Positions 8,638 to 16,906 of a stretch of DNA of 64,000 bases are shown one piece after another. The notes under the pieces were generated by a model. That model was given only the letters and a program-made list of their open reading frames with translations, did no database searches and was not told the origin of the DNA. Made by a program: the position numbers and the translations under genes. Origin of the DNA: G963662985 sp963662985 (GTDB lineage Bacteria > Chloroflexota > Anaerolineae > Anaerolineales > UBA11579); contig OY760067.1 in NCBI GenBank assembly GCA_963662985.1, forward strand, positions 1,302,001 through 1,366,000, in the 5' to 3' direction. How positions within the stretch are numbered: position 1 is the stretch's first letter; every line of letters starts with the position of its first letter.

Positions 8638-8694
8638 ATGAATAAATATGTAAAATTTTTATTGAATGATAAATTCAATACTTCGTATATTTAA
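8638..8694 (+). CDS. Possible 18-codon micro-ORF
   Basis: A very good Shine-Dalgarno (TGGAGGA) stands seven bases before an ATG that opens an 18-residue frame (MNKYVKFLLN...). It lies between the pepF terminator and the SIR2 gene. It could be a leader peptide, a decayed start of a lost gene, or chance; nothing but the ribosome-binding site supports it. Confidence 0.25.
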   Translation: MNKYVKFLLNDKFNTSYI

Positions 8695-8808
8695 TAGTTA
8701 TAAAAGATTTTAAATTCAAGAGTGAATCGCTACAGAAAAATTAAAAAGAGTTAAGTAAAGAGAATTAATTTAATTTTTGATATTATTTAAATCTTAAGGG
8801 AGATAATT

Positions 8809-9714
8809 ATGAGTTTAACAGTAAGACAATCAAAACCCAAATTAAATGAACTATTACAAAAGAATAAATTAATTATTTTTGTTGGTGCAGGAATATCCGT
8901 AGATTCTGGATTACCTACATGGGAACAATTTTTAAAAAAATTTATAAGTTTTTGTGAGGACATTAATGCAATTGTTGATGATTCAGATTTTGCTAAATTG
9001 ATTGAACATGCTAAAAATAATGATTTAAAACATCCAGAAACTGTCGCTGAAGTATTAAGAGATAAAATGTTTGAAATTTCCGAAAAGATTGGGGAAAATT
9101 TTAAAAACGAGTATTCAAGGTGGATTCTGGAAACTTTTTTAACAGGAGAACCGAATGAAAAACATAATTTTATAGTTCAAACAGATTATCCTTTTATATT
9201 AACAACGAATTATGATAATTTGTTAGAAAAAGCAGCTAGGGAAAAAAAATTAAAAAAACTTTCTGTTTCATATGGATTTTCTAAAGCGGATGAATTAGCA
9301 GCATTATTATATAATAAAGAATCATCAATTGTTCATATACATGGATCATTACATGATTCAATTAATAATTTAATAATTACAGCTAAGGATTATACGGATA
9401 TAGCAAAAAAATACCCTGGATTTCGCTTAGTTATGCAGACTTTGTTTTTAGAATATTCAATATTATTTGTTGGATATGGTGCAAAAGATCCCCATCTAGA
9501 AAATTTATTAGAAGAGATTGCACATTATTTGGATTGGTCTTCAAGAACTGATTTACCTGAATATTATATAGTTTTAAAAAATAGTGAATATGATCCAATT
9601 TTTGAAAAATTTAAATTAAAGAGGAGGATTAATATTATAGGAATAGACAATTTTGAAGAAAATAATGAGTTATTAAAGTATTTGAAAAATAAAAAACCAA
9701 GGAAGAAAAAATAA
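8809..9714 (+). CDS. SIR2-like (SIR2_2) domain protein, probable NAD-consuming defence effector
   Basis: This 301-residue protein has the SIR2 Rossmann pattern throughout: GAGIS at 26-30, the TTNYDN motif at 132-137 with the asparagine used in catalysis, HIHGS at 176-180 with the likely catalytic His178, and VGYGAKDPH at 221-229. Stand-alone SIR2 proteins of this kind are known in bacteria as NAD+-depleting anti-phage effectors; whether this one is active is inference. No other enzymatic domain is present. A GGGAGA site precedes the ATG. The gene is very A+T-rich (32 G+C in the 120 bases 8821-8940 by my count), unlike the flanking chromosome, and the next gene starts two bases after its stop. 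Confidence 0.85.
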   Translation: MSLTVRQSKPKLNELLQKNKLIIFVGAGISVDSGLPTWEQFLKKFISFCEDINAIVDDSDFAKLIEHAKNNDLKHPETVAEVLRDKMFEISEKIGENFKNEYSRWILETFLTGEPNEKHNFIVQTDYPFILTTNYDNLLEKAAREKKLKKLSVSYGFSKADELAALLYNKESSIVHIHGSLHDSINNLIITAKDYTDIAKKYPGFRLVMQTLFLEYSILFVGYGAKDPHLENLLEEIAHYLDWSSRTDLPEYYIVLKNSEYDPIFEKFKLKRRINIIGIDNFEENNELLKYLKNKKPRKKK

Positions 9715-9716
9715 TT

Positions 9717-10160
9717 ATGAAAATTAGAACAAAAATAAATTCCACTCATGAGTTAAAAAAGATTTTGTATGCATTTTTAAAAAGAATGGAGTGTTTGGAA
9801 TATAAAAGCAGGAAAAATAGAATTTTAGGGAAAAAAATTAATGAAAAAGATGAAAATGCAATTCTTTTGTTAATTGAAATGAATAATTTAATGGAACTTG
9901 CTCTAGCTGATATTGATGATATTGAAATAAATCACTTAAAAGAAACTTACTTATTACAATTAAATATATTGAAAGAAAAATTAAATTTTGCAATTGATAA
10001 CTCGAAAATATTAGTAAAATCAGTTCGTCCTAACTTATTAAAAACCCATACAATTCTTTTTAATAAATTAAAACAGAAACAAGTTTCACTTATCATTAAT
10101 ACTGATATATGGATAAACTTATGTAGAATAGGTGTAAATACATGGAATAATAATATCTAG
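9717..10160 (+). CDS. Small helical protein coupled to SIR2 gene
   Basis: This 147-residue protein is not recognised. It is Lys-, Leu-, Ile- and Asn-rich, with almost no Pro or Gly, and looks all-helical, with charged amphipathic stretches around 50-110. It has no signal peptide, membrane segment, cysteine cluster or known nuclease or nucleotidyltransferase motif. The ATG begins two bases after the SIR2 stop, so co-translation is likely. By analogy with other two-gene toxin or effector units it could be a regulator, sensor or antidote of the SIR2 protein; this is a guess from position only. Confidence 0.65.
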   Translation: MKIRTKINSTHELKKILYAFLKRMECLEYKSRKNRILGKKINEKDENAILLLIEMNNLMELALADIDDIEINHLKETYLLQLNILKEKLNFAIDNSKILVKSVRPNLLKTHTILFNKLKQKQVSLIINTDIWINLCRIGVNTWNNNI

Positions 10161-10204
10161 AAATTTGTTAAAAAAAATAAATATATTAAAAAATAGTCAT
10201 ATTT

Positions 10205-10241
10205 TTAAGTATATAAAATTATATGGCATTTTTATACTTAA
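10205..10241. repeat. Inverted repeat after SIR2 unit
   Basis: TTAAGTATA (10205-10213) and TATACTTAA (10233-10241) form a perfect 9-bp inverted repeat with a 19-base loop, 45 bases after the helical-protein stop. It may act as a transcript-end hairpin, though no T run follows. The remaining sequence to 10535 is A+T-rich with no gene that I can support. Confidence 0.45.
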
Positions 10242-10535
10242 GGAAATAATTTTATTTTTATGATATCACTTGAATTTCCATTTTTTCCTCAACAAATTTT
10301 TTATTATATTATTGTTAGATATAAGAATTTTGAAGAAGGCGAATGATTAGAAATCCTTCCATTAACTAAAGGCGTATAAATACGTAAATTGTTTGCTACT
10401 TCCACCTTAAGCAAGAGAGAGACAGGGGAATGGATGAGAGGGTTTATTTAAATTATCTCGGTTTATTTGTGTGGATAATTTGGTTCAGTTTTGGTTGTTT
10501 TGTTTTTATTTCCACCTGTTGTTTTTTATTATAGC

Positions 10536-10634
10536 ATTACCCCCAGATGCTACGCATCTTTCCCCTCCCTATAGCGACGAAACCGGTGGTTTCGTTTGGG
10601 GGCTACGGCAACTAGTTGCCTCCGTTAAGGTAAT
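10536..10634. repeat. Composite palindromic repeat, copy A
   Basis: This 99-bp element starts ATTACC and ends GGTAAT. It contains GATGCTACGCATC, the hairpin ACGAAACC/GGTTTCGT, flanking C4 and G5 runs, and the perfect palindrome GGCAACTAGTTGCC. Its last 37 bases (10598-10634) match copy B (12599-12635) at 35 positions. The stop codon of the minus-strand gene ending at 10625 lies inside the element. It looks like a non-autonomous REP- or MITE-like repeat. Confidence 0.75.
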
Positions 10635-11467
10635 GATTGATAAGGGTGATGAATTTTATATTCAATATCTAATAAATTATTGTTCTCATTTACTTTTACA
10701 AATATAACGGATGGACAAGTAGAATATTCTACTGTAGTAAAGTAGCATTGAGGGTGGCCAAGTACAAAATAATCTGGTTTTTGTTCTAAAACAATAGAAT
10801 AAGATATTAATGGCGAAGGAAAATGAATTGTAGAAGACGAGATTATTTCAAACTCACCTGAGTCTGAAATAATCCCATGATTTGGTGAATACGGAAGTGG
10901 TTCAAAATACCAATTAAATTTATCTGAATAATAATATTGAAATTTATTATTTTCTAAAACACTAATTATTATTTCATGATTAATTGTTCTATTCTCTAAA
11001 TCATCATCTTTACTAAGAAAAAATGGAGGTGTATACCAGTTGCCTATTAATAAATCTTGATTAAAAGAATTTTCTTTAATTTTTGTAAATGTTTTTTTCT
11101 TTCCTTCAATTTCAAGCGTAAGAAGTCCATTTTTAGGTGCTTTTATTACAATTAGTGTGATATTTCCTGATGAATTAAATTCTTCAAAAATAATTTTTGA
11201 TTTTTGAAAAATGTTCTTTGAAAAAATAATTTGGTATTTTTGATATTTTTCATAGCCATATGAAAACACTTTTTGCCAATTTCTAATGACATGATTTTTG
11301 TCTTGGTAATAAGAAATTCCATTTTTGAATAATCCAATAATTTCTTCATCTGAAACCCAATAACCATAATATGATTCTGGTGAATTTGTTTCTAACAAAA
11401 GCGGAGAAATAGAGATTGAAGTTATTATATTTAAGATAATTAATATAATGTAGATTGGTTTTTTCAT
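10625..11467 (-). CDS. Secreted or anchored protein, paralogue of next gene
   Basis: This 280-residue protein has an N-terminal hydrophobic segment (about 5-25) that can serve as signal or anchor, but no lipobox cysteine. The rest is an extracytoplasmic domain rich in aromatic residues, with GYWVSDEEIIGLF near residue 36 and LLIGNWYTPPFF in the middle, and a late QCYFTTVEYSTC motif. The same order of motifs (GYWASDKLLLGF, LLIGNWSASIYF, QCYFITLNKDTC) occurs in the neighbour at 11656, so the two are tandem paralogues. The last codons and stop lie in repeat copy A. I do not recognise the family. Confidence 0.7.
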   Translation of the reverse strand: MKKPIYIILIILNIITSISISPLLLETNSPESYYGYWVSDEEIIGLFKNGISYYQDKNHVIRNWQKVFSYGYEKYQKYQIIFSKNIFQKSKIIFEEFNSSGNITLIVIKAPKNGLLTLEIEGKKKTFTKIKENSFNQDLLIGNWYTPPFFLSKDDDLENRTINHEIIISVLENNKFQYYYSDKFNWYFEPLPYSPNHGIISDSGEFEIISSSTIHFPSPLISYSIVLEQKPDYFVLGHPQCYFTTVEYSTCPSVIFVKVNENNNLLDIEYKIHHPYQSLP

Positions 11468-11655
11468 AACTTTTCACCCTTTTGATATTAATTTAGTGGA
11501 TTGATTTTATACTTGAGATTGTGTTCTTTATTTATTATGAATAATGGTAAGAAATTATACATAAATATATACGTACATAATTAGAATTTGTTTTATCTTC
11601 TTTTAATTAGAGAGAATTCATTTTTCAGGAAATGGAAAAGTATGGAATAGATTTT

Positions 11656-12423
11656 TTATTCTTGATATTCAAACAAATCAAATTTTCGCATTTCAGTTCC
11701 AAAACAAGTGTCTTTATTTAATGTGATAAAGTAGCATTGTTGTAAACCAGCATAATAAGTTTCTTCATCCAAATTTAATATTAATTGATAGTAGGTTTTA
11801 GTTTTATTATCATTTTCAGTTGTAACTTTTATAGTGGTTGGTGTTACAAATTCATATTCTCCATAAGTTTCACTTTCAAGAGATATATCAAATTGATTAA
11901 ACCTAAAATAATCTTTAAATGATTTGTCTGCGTAATAAACTATATATTCATCATTTGGAGAAAATATATCGTTATTAAAATATATACTTGCTGACCAGTT
12001 ACCAATTAATAATTCAATGTTGGGAGATAGCTCAGAAATTTTTTCAAATATAAGAATTTCTTCATCGACAACTAATTCCATAGTTTCAAAATCAAATGAC
12101 TTTATTTCATAAAACACACTTCTTTGAGGATAATATTTAATTAATTCAATAAAATCATTTTTGAAAATTGATGATTCGTAGTTTATTTTAAATTCTTTTG
12201 TTCTGTATCCAGAATTTGGGGTACCTAGATCGTTATAATCTTTCAGAATTTCGTCAAAATATTGAATGATTGCATTTCCATCAGAATAGAACCCAAGAAG
12301 TAATTTATCTGATGCCCAATATCCTATTAGGTCTTGTTCTTCGATGTGTGTTTTTTTCTGACAACCTGAAATAATAATAGCTGTAAAAAGTGTGACGAGT
12401 AATAAGGTTTTTATTTTTTTCAT
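11656..12423 (-). CDS. Lipoprotein, paralogue of preceding gene
   Basis: This 255-residue protein has a clean lipoprotein signal: MKKIK, a hydrophobic stretch and the lipobox IISGC with Cys21. The mature part shares the GYWASDK, LIGNW and QCYFITL motifs with the protein encoded at 10625-11467, so a tandem duplication followed by loss of the lipobox in one copy is likely. Two cysteines in the C-terminal motif may form a disulfide. Function is unknown. The pair is A+T-rich and lies between two copies of the same palindromic repeat. Confidence 0.75.
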   Translation of the reverse strand: MKKIKTLLLVTLFTAIIISGCQKKTHIEEQDLIGYWASDKLLLGFYSDGNAIIQYFDEILKDYNDLGTPNSGYRTKEFKINYESSIFKNDFIELIKYYPQRSVFYEIKSFDFETMELVVDEEILIFEKISELSPNIELLIGNWSASIYFNNDIFSPNDEYIVYYADKSFKDYFRFNQFDISLESETYGEYEFVTPTTIKVTTENDNKTKTYYQLILNLDEETYYAGLQQCYFITLNKDTCFGTEMRKFDLFEYQE

Positions 12424-12534
12424 TTTTTCTCCCTGTTTGATTATTATACATTGGATGCTTTGATTTTAATTTTTTTGTATAATTGAAATTGTGGACTTAT
12501 TGATTGTTTTATATGTAAGAAGGAGCGGTGAGAA

Positions 12535-12635
12535 ATCCCCCCTCCGTAAACAAGCAATGCTGACGCACAGCTTGTTTACTCCTCCCCCCTTTATCAAGGG
12601 GGGCTACGGCAACAAGTTGCCTACGTTAAGGTAAT
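12535..12635. repeat. Composite palindromic repeat, copy B
   Basis: This 101-bp element has the hairpin GTAAACAAGC/GCTTGTTTAC, then CCCCCCTTTATCAAGGGGGG, then GGCAACAAGTTGCC, and ends GGTAAT. The 3' 37 bases are nearly identical to copy A, while the 5' hairpins differ in sequence but keep the same layout. Both copies have the same orientation and lie about 2.0 kb apart. Confidence 0.75.
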
Positions 12636-12694
12636 AATTTATTAGGTTATTTTTTATAGGATGTTTTTTAGGTTTTTAAGAAGGAGAGTGGAAG

Positions 12695-13363
12695 ATGGCA
12701 AAGCGGATTGGGATGATTCCTTCGGGGGCGATGACGTTGATGCATGTGGAGTATGTGTGTGAGAAGTGTGGGCGGGGGGTTGAGCAGGTGTATGTGGTGC
12801 ATGCGCAGGAGGAATTGCGGGCGCCGTTGCGGGTGTATGATGGGGACTTGGCGCGGGTACGAGAGCAGATGGTGGAGATGGATGGGGAGGATGTGAAGGA
12901 AGTGGTGCGGGAGGCGTTGGCTGCTCAGAAGGTGGGGGGCTGGATGCAGGGGATGGCGGGGCAGTTTGCGGAGTTTGCGATGCAGAAGTCGGTGGATAAT
13001 TTGGAGAAGGTGATGGGTCGGATTGAGAAGATGGTGCGTAAGGGGGATTTCTCTTTTGTGAAACCGTTGGCGTGTGAGTGTGGGCATGTGCAGAGTTGGA
13101 TGGGACAACAGAAGCGTTGGGGGGCGATGGTGATTTATGTGGGATTGATGGTGATGATTGCGGGGGTGTTGAGTGTGGAGGCGTTTGCTTGGGTGCTGAC
13201 GGAGGTGATGGAGACTGTTTTGATGGTGGTGTTGGGGTTGTTGGGAGTGTTGTTGGTGCTGGATGTGTATCGGATGTTGTTTGGTAGAACGATGTTGAAG
13301 TCTGAGCCGAAAGTGCGGTTTGAGGAGATTCGGATGATGGTGAATCCGGATGTGGGGTGGTAG
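12695..13363 (+). CDS. Zinc-ribbon-like membrane protein, unknown function
   Basis: This 222-residue protein begins with a cytoplasmic segment carrying CEKC (22-25) and a second cysteine pair CEC (127-129), which together could form one split zinc ribbon. Between them lies a charged helical region. Two transmembrane helices follow at about 143-160 and 172-190. I do not recognise the family. It is strongly G/T-rich on the coding strand like the housekeeping genes, so it is probably native. The membrane-bound XRE regulator gene starts 56 bases downstream. Confidence 0.7.
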   Translation: MAKRIGMIPSGAMTLMHVEYVCEKCGRGVEQVYVVHAQEELRAPLRVYDGDLARVREQMVEMDGEDVKEVVREALAAQKVGGWMQGMAGQFAEFAMQKSVDNLEKVMGRIEKMVRKGDFSFVKPLACECGHVQSWMGQQKRWGAMVIYVGLMVMIAGVLSVEAFAWVLTEVMETVLMVVLGLLGVLLVLDVYRMLFGRTMLKSEPKVRFEEIRMMVNPDVGW

Positions 13364-13418
13364 ACTAGGATGGACTGGCGGATTGCTCGAGAAGATTGTG
13401 CTGAGCGATGGAGGCGTG

Positions 13419-14030
13419 ATGGAGATTGGTGAAAAAATTAAGGAATTGCGTAAGCAGAAGGGGTGGACACAAGAAGAATTGGCTGAGAAATTGTTTGTGT
13501 CGCGGACGGCTGTTTCTAAGTGGGAAAGTGGGAAGGGAACGCCTAATATTGATTCTTTGAAGGATATTTCTGCGATATTTGCTGTTTCGATTGATGAGTT
13601 GTTATCGGGTGAGGAATTGATCTCGATTGCTAAAATGTATAATCAGATTAATTTGCGTCAGTTGGTAGGGGTGATCTTTGGGGTGTTGGACTTGGTTGTG
13701 TTTAGTTTTATGTTTTTGCCTTTATTTGGACAGCCAGATGGGGATCGGATTCGGGCGGTGAATTTGTTTGTTTATGCGGATATTCTGGAGTATGGAAAAG
13801 CTATTTTTTTCTTCTGTTTTATTTTTCTTAGTGTTTTTGGGGTGTTTGAATTGTTTGTGCAGAAAACAAGAAATGATGTGTGGATGCGACGGAATAATTT
13901 TGTTTCAATTACTTTTCAAGCGGGGAGTTTGTTGATTTTTATTGCGACGCAACAACCTTATGTGGCGGCTTTTCTATTTATGTTTTTGATGATTAAGGTT
14001 GGGTTGGTGGTGCGGGCTGCTTCTATTTGA
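13419..14030 (+). CDS. XRE-family regulator with membrane domain
   Basis: The ATG at 13419 is chosen because GGAGG stands four bases ahead and the HTH begins at once; the frame continues upstream without a matching domain. Residues 3-60 form an XRE helix-turn-helix (LRKQKGWTQEELAEKLFVSR, then AVSKWESGKGTPN), one of the most conserved versions of the motif. The remaining part holds about four transmembrane helices. XRE-membrane fusions of this sort are common in Firmicutes and Chloroflexota and probably tie DNA binding to a membrane signal. A terminator follows at 14056. Confidence 0.85.
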   Translation: MEIGEKIKELRKQKGWTQEELAEKLFVSRTAVSKWESGKGTPNIDSLKDISAIFAVSIDELLSGEELISIAKMYNQINLRQLVGVIFGVLDLVVFSFMFLPLFGQPDGDRIRAVNLFVYADILEYGKAIFFFCFIFLSVFGVFELFVQKTRNDVWMRRNNFVSITFQAGSLLIFIATQQPYVAAFLFMFLMIKVGLVVRAASI

Positions 14031-14055
14031 TTGATTTCGTTATTTTGAATTTTTT

Positions 14056-14092
14056 GAGCCTTTGACACGGAAAGTGTCAGGGGCTTTTTTTA
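14056..14092 (+). terminator. Rho-independent terminator
   Basis: AGCCTTTGACAC and GTGTCAGGGGCT pair with two G.U wobbles around a GGAAA loop and are followed by seven T residues, directly after the XRE gene. Confidence 0.8.
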
Positions 14093-14183
14093 TTGTGATG
14101 AATCGTTTCTTGATGAATGTAGGAGGTAAATTGATAATGGGGCGTTGAGGAGAAATATTATTTTTGTATCGAAAGGATAGATT

Positions 14184-15005
14184 ATGGAAATTTTAAATTT
14201 GTTGAAGATTGTTTTGATTGGTGTGGTGGAAGGCATCACTGAATGGTTGCCGATTAGTAGTACGGGGCATATGTTGTTGTTGGATGAATGGATGCCTCTG
14301 CAAATGAGTGCGGAATATAAGGAGATGTTTTTTGTTGTGATTCAGCTGGGTGCTATTTTGGCAGTGGTGTTGAAATTTTGGGATAAGGTATTCCCTTTTC
14401 AATTAAAAGATCATTTTGGTTTGAAAAAAGATGTGATTTCGATGTGGTTGAAAGTGGTTTTGGCGAGTGTTCCGACGGGGATTTTGTTTTTGTTTTTGGA
14501 TGATTATTTGGAAGCCCATTTTGGGACGCCGATTACGATTGCTTTGATGTTGGTTTTATATGGGATATTTTTTATTTTGGTGGAGAATTGGAATAAGAAG
14601 CGCGTGCCAAAAATCAATGAGATTGGTGAAATTGGCTATCAAACGGCTTTGATGTTTGGGTTGTTTCAATCTTTGGCGATGATTCCGGGCACTTCGCGAT
14701 CTGGGGCTACGATCATTGGGGGACTGTTGTTGGGCGTGTCGAGAAGATTGGCGACGGAGTTTTCTTTTTTCTTGGCGATTCCTGCGATGTTGGGAGCGAG
14801 TGCGGTGAAGTTGTTTAAGTTTGGGCTTGATTTTTCTACGAATGAATTGGTGGGGATGATTTTGGGAATGGTGGTGGCGTTTGTGGTTTCTTTGATTGCA
14901 ATTCAGTTTTTGATGGAATATCTTAAGAAGCATGATTTTAAGATGTTTGGGTGGTATCGAATTGTTTTGGGAATTTTGGTTTTGTTACTTGTGGGGATTT
15001 GGTAA
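14184..15005 (+). CDS. uppP: Undecaprenyl-diphosphatase UppP/BacA
   Basis: This 273-residue polytopic membrane enzyme removes a phosphate from undecaprenyl diphosphate so that the lipid carrier can be reused for peptidoglycan and other envelope polymers. Both signature motifs are intact: EGITEWLPISSTGH at 16-29 and PGTSRSG at 168-174. The length and about eight membrane helices are normal. It is flanked by terminators on both sides and so is probably transcribed alone. Presence of the enzyme can confer bacitracin tolerance, but it is a housekeeping gene. Confidence 0.96.
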   Translation: MEILNLLKIVLIGVVEGITEWLPISSTGHMLLLDEWMPLQMSAEYKEMFFVVIQLGAILAVVLKFWDKVFPFQLKDHFGLKKDVISMWLKVVLASVPTGILFLFLDDYLEAHFGTPITIALMLVLYGIFFILVENWNKKRVPKINEIGEIGYQTALMFGLFQSLAMIPGTSRSGATIIGGLLLGVSRRLATEFSFFLAIPAMLGASAVKLFKFGLDFSTNELVGMILGMVVAFVVSLIAIQFLMEYLKKHDFKMFGWYRIVLGILVLLLVGIW

Positions 15006-15030
15006 GCAAGTACATTTGTGATGATTGTAA

Positions 15031-15063
15031 AACAGGCATTCGCTCGAATGCCTGTTATTTTTC
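15031..15063 (+). terminator. Terminator of uppP
   Basis: AACAGGCATT (15031-15040) and AATGCCTGTT (15047-15056) form a 10-bp stem with a CGCTCG loop, followed by a T-rich tail. Confidence 0.85.
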
Positions 15064-15134
15064 ATTAAGAGGGGGATGATTGAATGTCTGATTTTCAATA
15101 AGCTCTTAAAATCGGTGAAATGGGGGGATTTTAT

Positions 15135-16088
15135 TTATTGAATGCGCCAGATGTTGAGGGAGTTGATGAGGTAGGTGAAGTTTTGGGTTTCCCATGGGGA
15201 GGAGAGGAGTGCTACACGGGTGCCATTGGGGAAGAGATTGTCGTAGATGGGGAGTTCGGTGAGGAGGACATCGTTGGCGTAGAGTTGGATGCTGTTAGCT
15301 TGGACGAGGACACCGAGGGTGTTGGCTTGGTGGGCGCCAGCATTAATAGCAGAATTCGCTGTCCAATTGACGAGATAGTTTTTGGTGTAGGGGGAATAGG
15401 ATTCTAGACGCCAGAGAGAATATTGCCCGTCACAAGAGAATTGGGCGATATAGCCATTGGTGGTGTTTTGGGCTGAGCGGAAGAGAATGCCATAGGAATC
15501 TTGGTCGGCACATTCTTCTACTTCAACATTCATTTCAATATAAGCGTCTACGGGAGCAGTTGTGATGTGGAAAGGAGTGTCCCATTGTGTATAAAGGCTG
15601 GTAAAAGTTAGGGGACCATCATCTACAATAAGAATGTAAGATTCATCTTTTTTTGTTGTGAGGAAGGTGTTCCAATTGGTGTGATTGAAGGCTTTGGAGG
15701 GGGCACCAAATTGGGATTGAGGATCTATGGAGATGGCGCTGGTGGGAATGGGGGTAAGAGTGGGAGGTGCGGTGGTTGTGGTTGGTATGAGGACAGTGGG
15801 GGTGTGCGTGGGAAGCTCAGCAGCGGGTTCAGTGGGTTGGTCGTTTTGTTGAGATATGGATTGCGTGGTTTGTGGGTCTGATGTGGTGGGTTGCTCTGCG
15901 GTTGAGGTGGTTGGTTGGAGGAGTGCATCTGCGGTGAGGGCTGCTTCGGCGGTGGCGGCGAGGGTGGGGAGTTTGACGATGGCTTCAATGTCGGTAGGAG
16001 TGGATACCATGGTGCGGGTGCAGCTGGGGAGGAAGAGGAGGAGTGCTATGGAGAAAATTATAAAGAAGAATCTTTTGTTTTTATTCAT
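15135..16088 (-). CDS. Lipoprotein with Thr/Pro-rich linker and lectin-like domain
   Basis: The ATG at 16088 is chosen because it gives a lipoprotein signal with lipobox FLPSC (Cys23) and has GGAAAG upstream. The 317-residue product continues with a Thr/Pro/Ala/Gln-rich linker (about 40-130), then a C-terminal beta-rich domain with DSYGILFRSAQN, GYIAQFSCDGQYSLWR, NTLGVLVQANSIQLYAND and a final NSLNIWRI. This pattern resembles the concanavalin/laminin-G-like domain repeatedly found in Anaerolineae lipoproteins. It probably displays a carbohydrate- or protein-binding domain at the cell surface. Divergent from the kinase gene at 16260. Confidence 0.8.
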   Translation of the reverse strand: MNKNKRFFFIIFSIALLLFLPSCTRTMVSTPTDIEAIVKLPTLAATAEAALTADALLQPTTSTAEQPTTSDPQTTQSISQQNDQPTEPAAELPTHTPTVLIPTTTTAPPTLTPIPTSAISIDPQSQFGAPSKAFNHTNWNTFLTTKKDESYILIVDDGPLTFTSLYTQWDTPFHITTAPVDAYIEMNVEVEECADQDSYGILFRSAQNTTNGYIAQFSCDGQYSLWRLESYSPYTKNYLVNWTANSAINAGAHQANTLGVLVQANSIQLYANDVLLTELPIYDNLFPNGTRVALLSSPWETQNFTYLINSLNIWRIQ

Positions 16089-16259
16089 GGGTTTCTTTCC
16101 GTTTGAGTTTGTTGTTAGTTGTATTTTTATCTGAAATTGGTTTTTGTGCAATTCATTTGGCGAGTGGGTTAGATGAATGGAGGATAATTTTTAAGACGTT
16201 GAAAATGAGATTATGGTATGCTTAAACGCGATTAATTGAGAAATAGGAGAGTGTATTCG

Positions 16260-16889
16260 ATGTATATTGCGATTGAAGGTGTGATTGGCGTGGGGAAAAC
16301 TACCCTGGCTCGAATGTTGAAAGATGAATTTAATGCTGAAATTTTAATGGAAGTGTTTGACGAAAATCCATTTTTGGCGAAATTCTATGAAGATCGAGAA
16401 CGCTATGCTTTTCAAACCCAAATCTTCTTTTTATTAAGTCGTTATCATCAACAAACACGGATGATCCCTACCTATTTGATTAAGGGGAATTTGGTGACGG
16501 ATTATACTTTTTCTAAGGATGCTTTGTTTGCAAAGATCAATTTAGAGCATGATGAGTTGGATATGTATAACGAAGTGCATGAGGCTTTGGCAGAAAAAAT
16601 TGAGTTGCCTGACTTATTGGTGTATTTAAAGGCTGACACGGATGTGTTGATGAAACGAATTGCGAAACGAGATCGTTCTTATGAACGAAATATGGATGTG
16701 AATTATATCGATGCGTTGAATCAAAGTTATGATTCATTTTTTACGAATTGTCCTTTGGATGTGAATTTGTTGGTGATCGACACGGATGAGATTGATTTTG
16801 TGCAGAACGAAGATGACTTTGAATTTATTTTAGATCGAATTCGTCAGGCACTGAAAATTGGTCCTTATCAAAATAAATTACCTTTATAA
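16260..16889 (+). CDS. Deoxynucleoside kinase (dNK/dGK-dCK type)
   Basis: This 209-residue P-loop kinase phosphorylates deoxynucleosides for salvage. The ATG at 16260 with GGAGAG upstream places the strand MYIAIEG directly before P-loop GVIGVGKT (7-14). The motif EVFDENPFL is the usual substrate-binding segment after the P-loop, FQTQIFFLLSRY is the next conserved helix, TDYTFSKDALFA the Asp-Arg-Ser-like region, and KRIAKRDRSYE the lid. Which base it prefers cannot be read from sequence. The nucleotidyltransferase gene follows 17 bases later, so the two are probably cotranscribed. Confidence 0.88.
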   Translation: MYIAIEGVIGVGKTTLARMLKDEFNAEILMEVFDENPFLAKFYEDRERYAFQTQIFFLLSRYHQQTRMIPTYLIKGNLVTDYTFSKDALFAKINLEHDELDMYNEVHEALAEKIELPDLLVYLKADTDVLMKRIAKRDRSYERNMDVNYIDALNQSYDSFFTNCPLDVNLLVIDTDEIDFVQNEDDFEFILDRIRQALKIGPYQNKLPL

Positions 16890-16906
16890 GTGAAGGGGAT
16901 TTGGTT

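Noticed and set aside
10471..10707. 78-codon frame spanning repeat copy A
   Set aside because: Its sequence is read through a palindromic non-coding repeat and it has no start signal.
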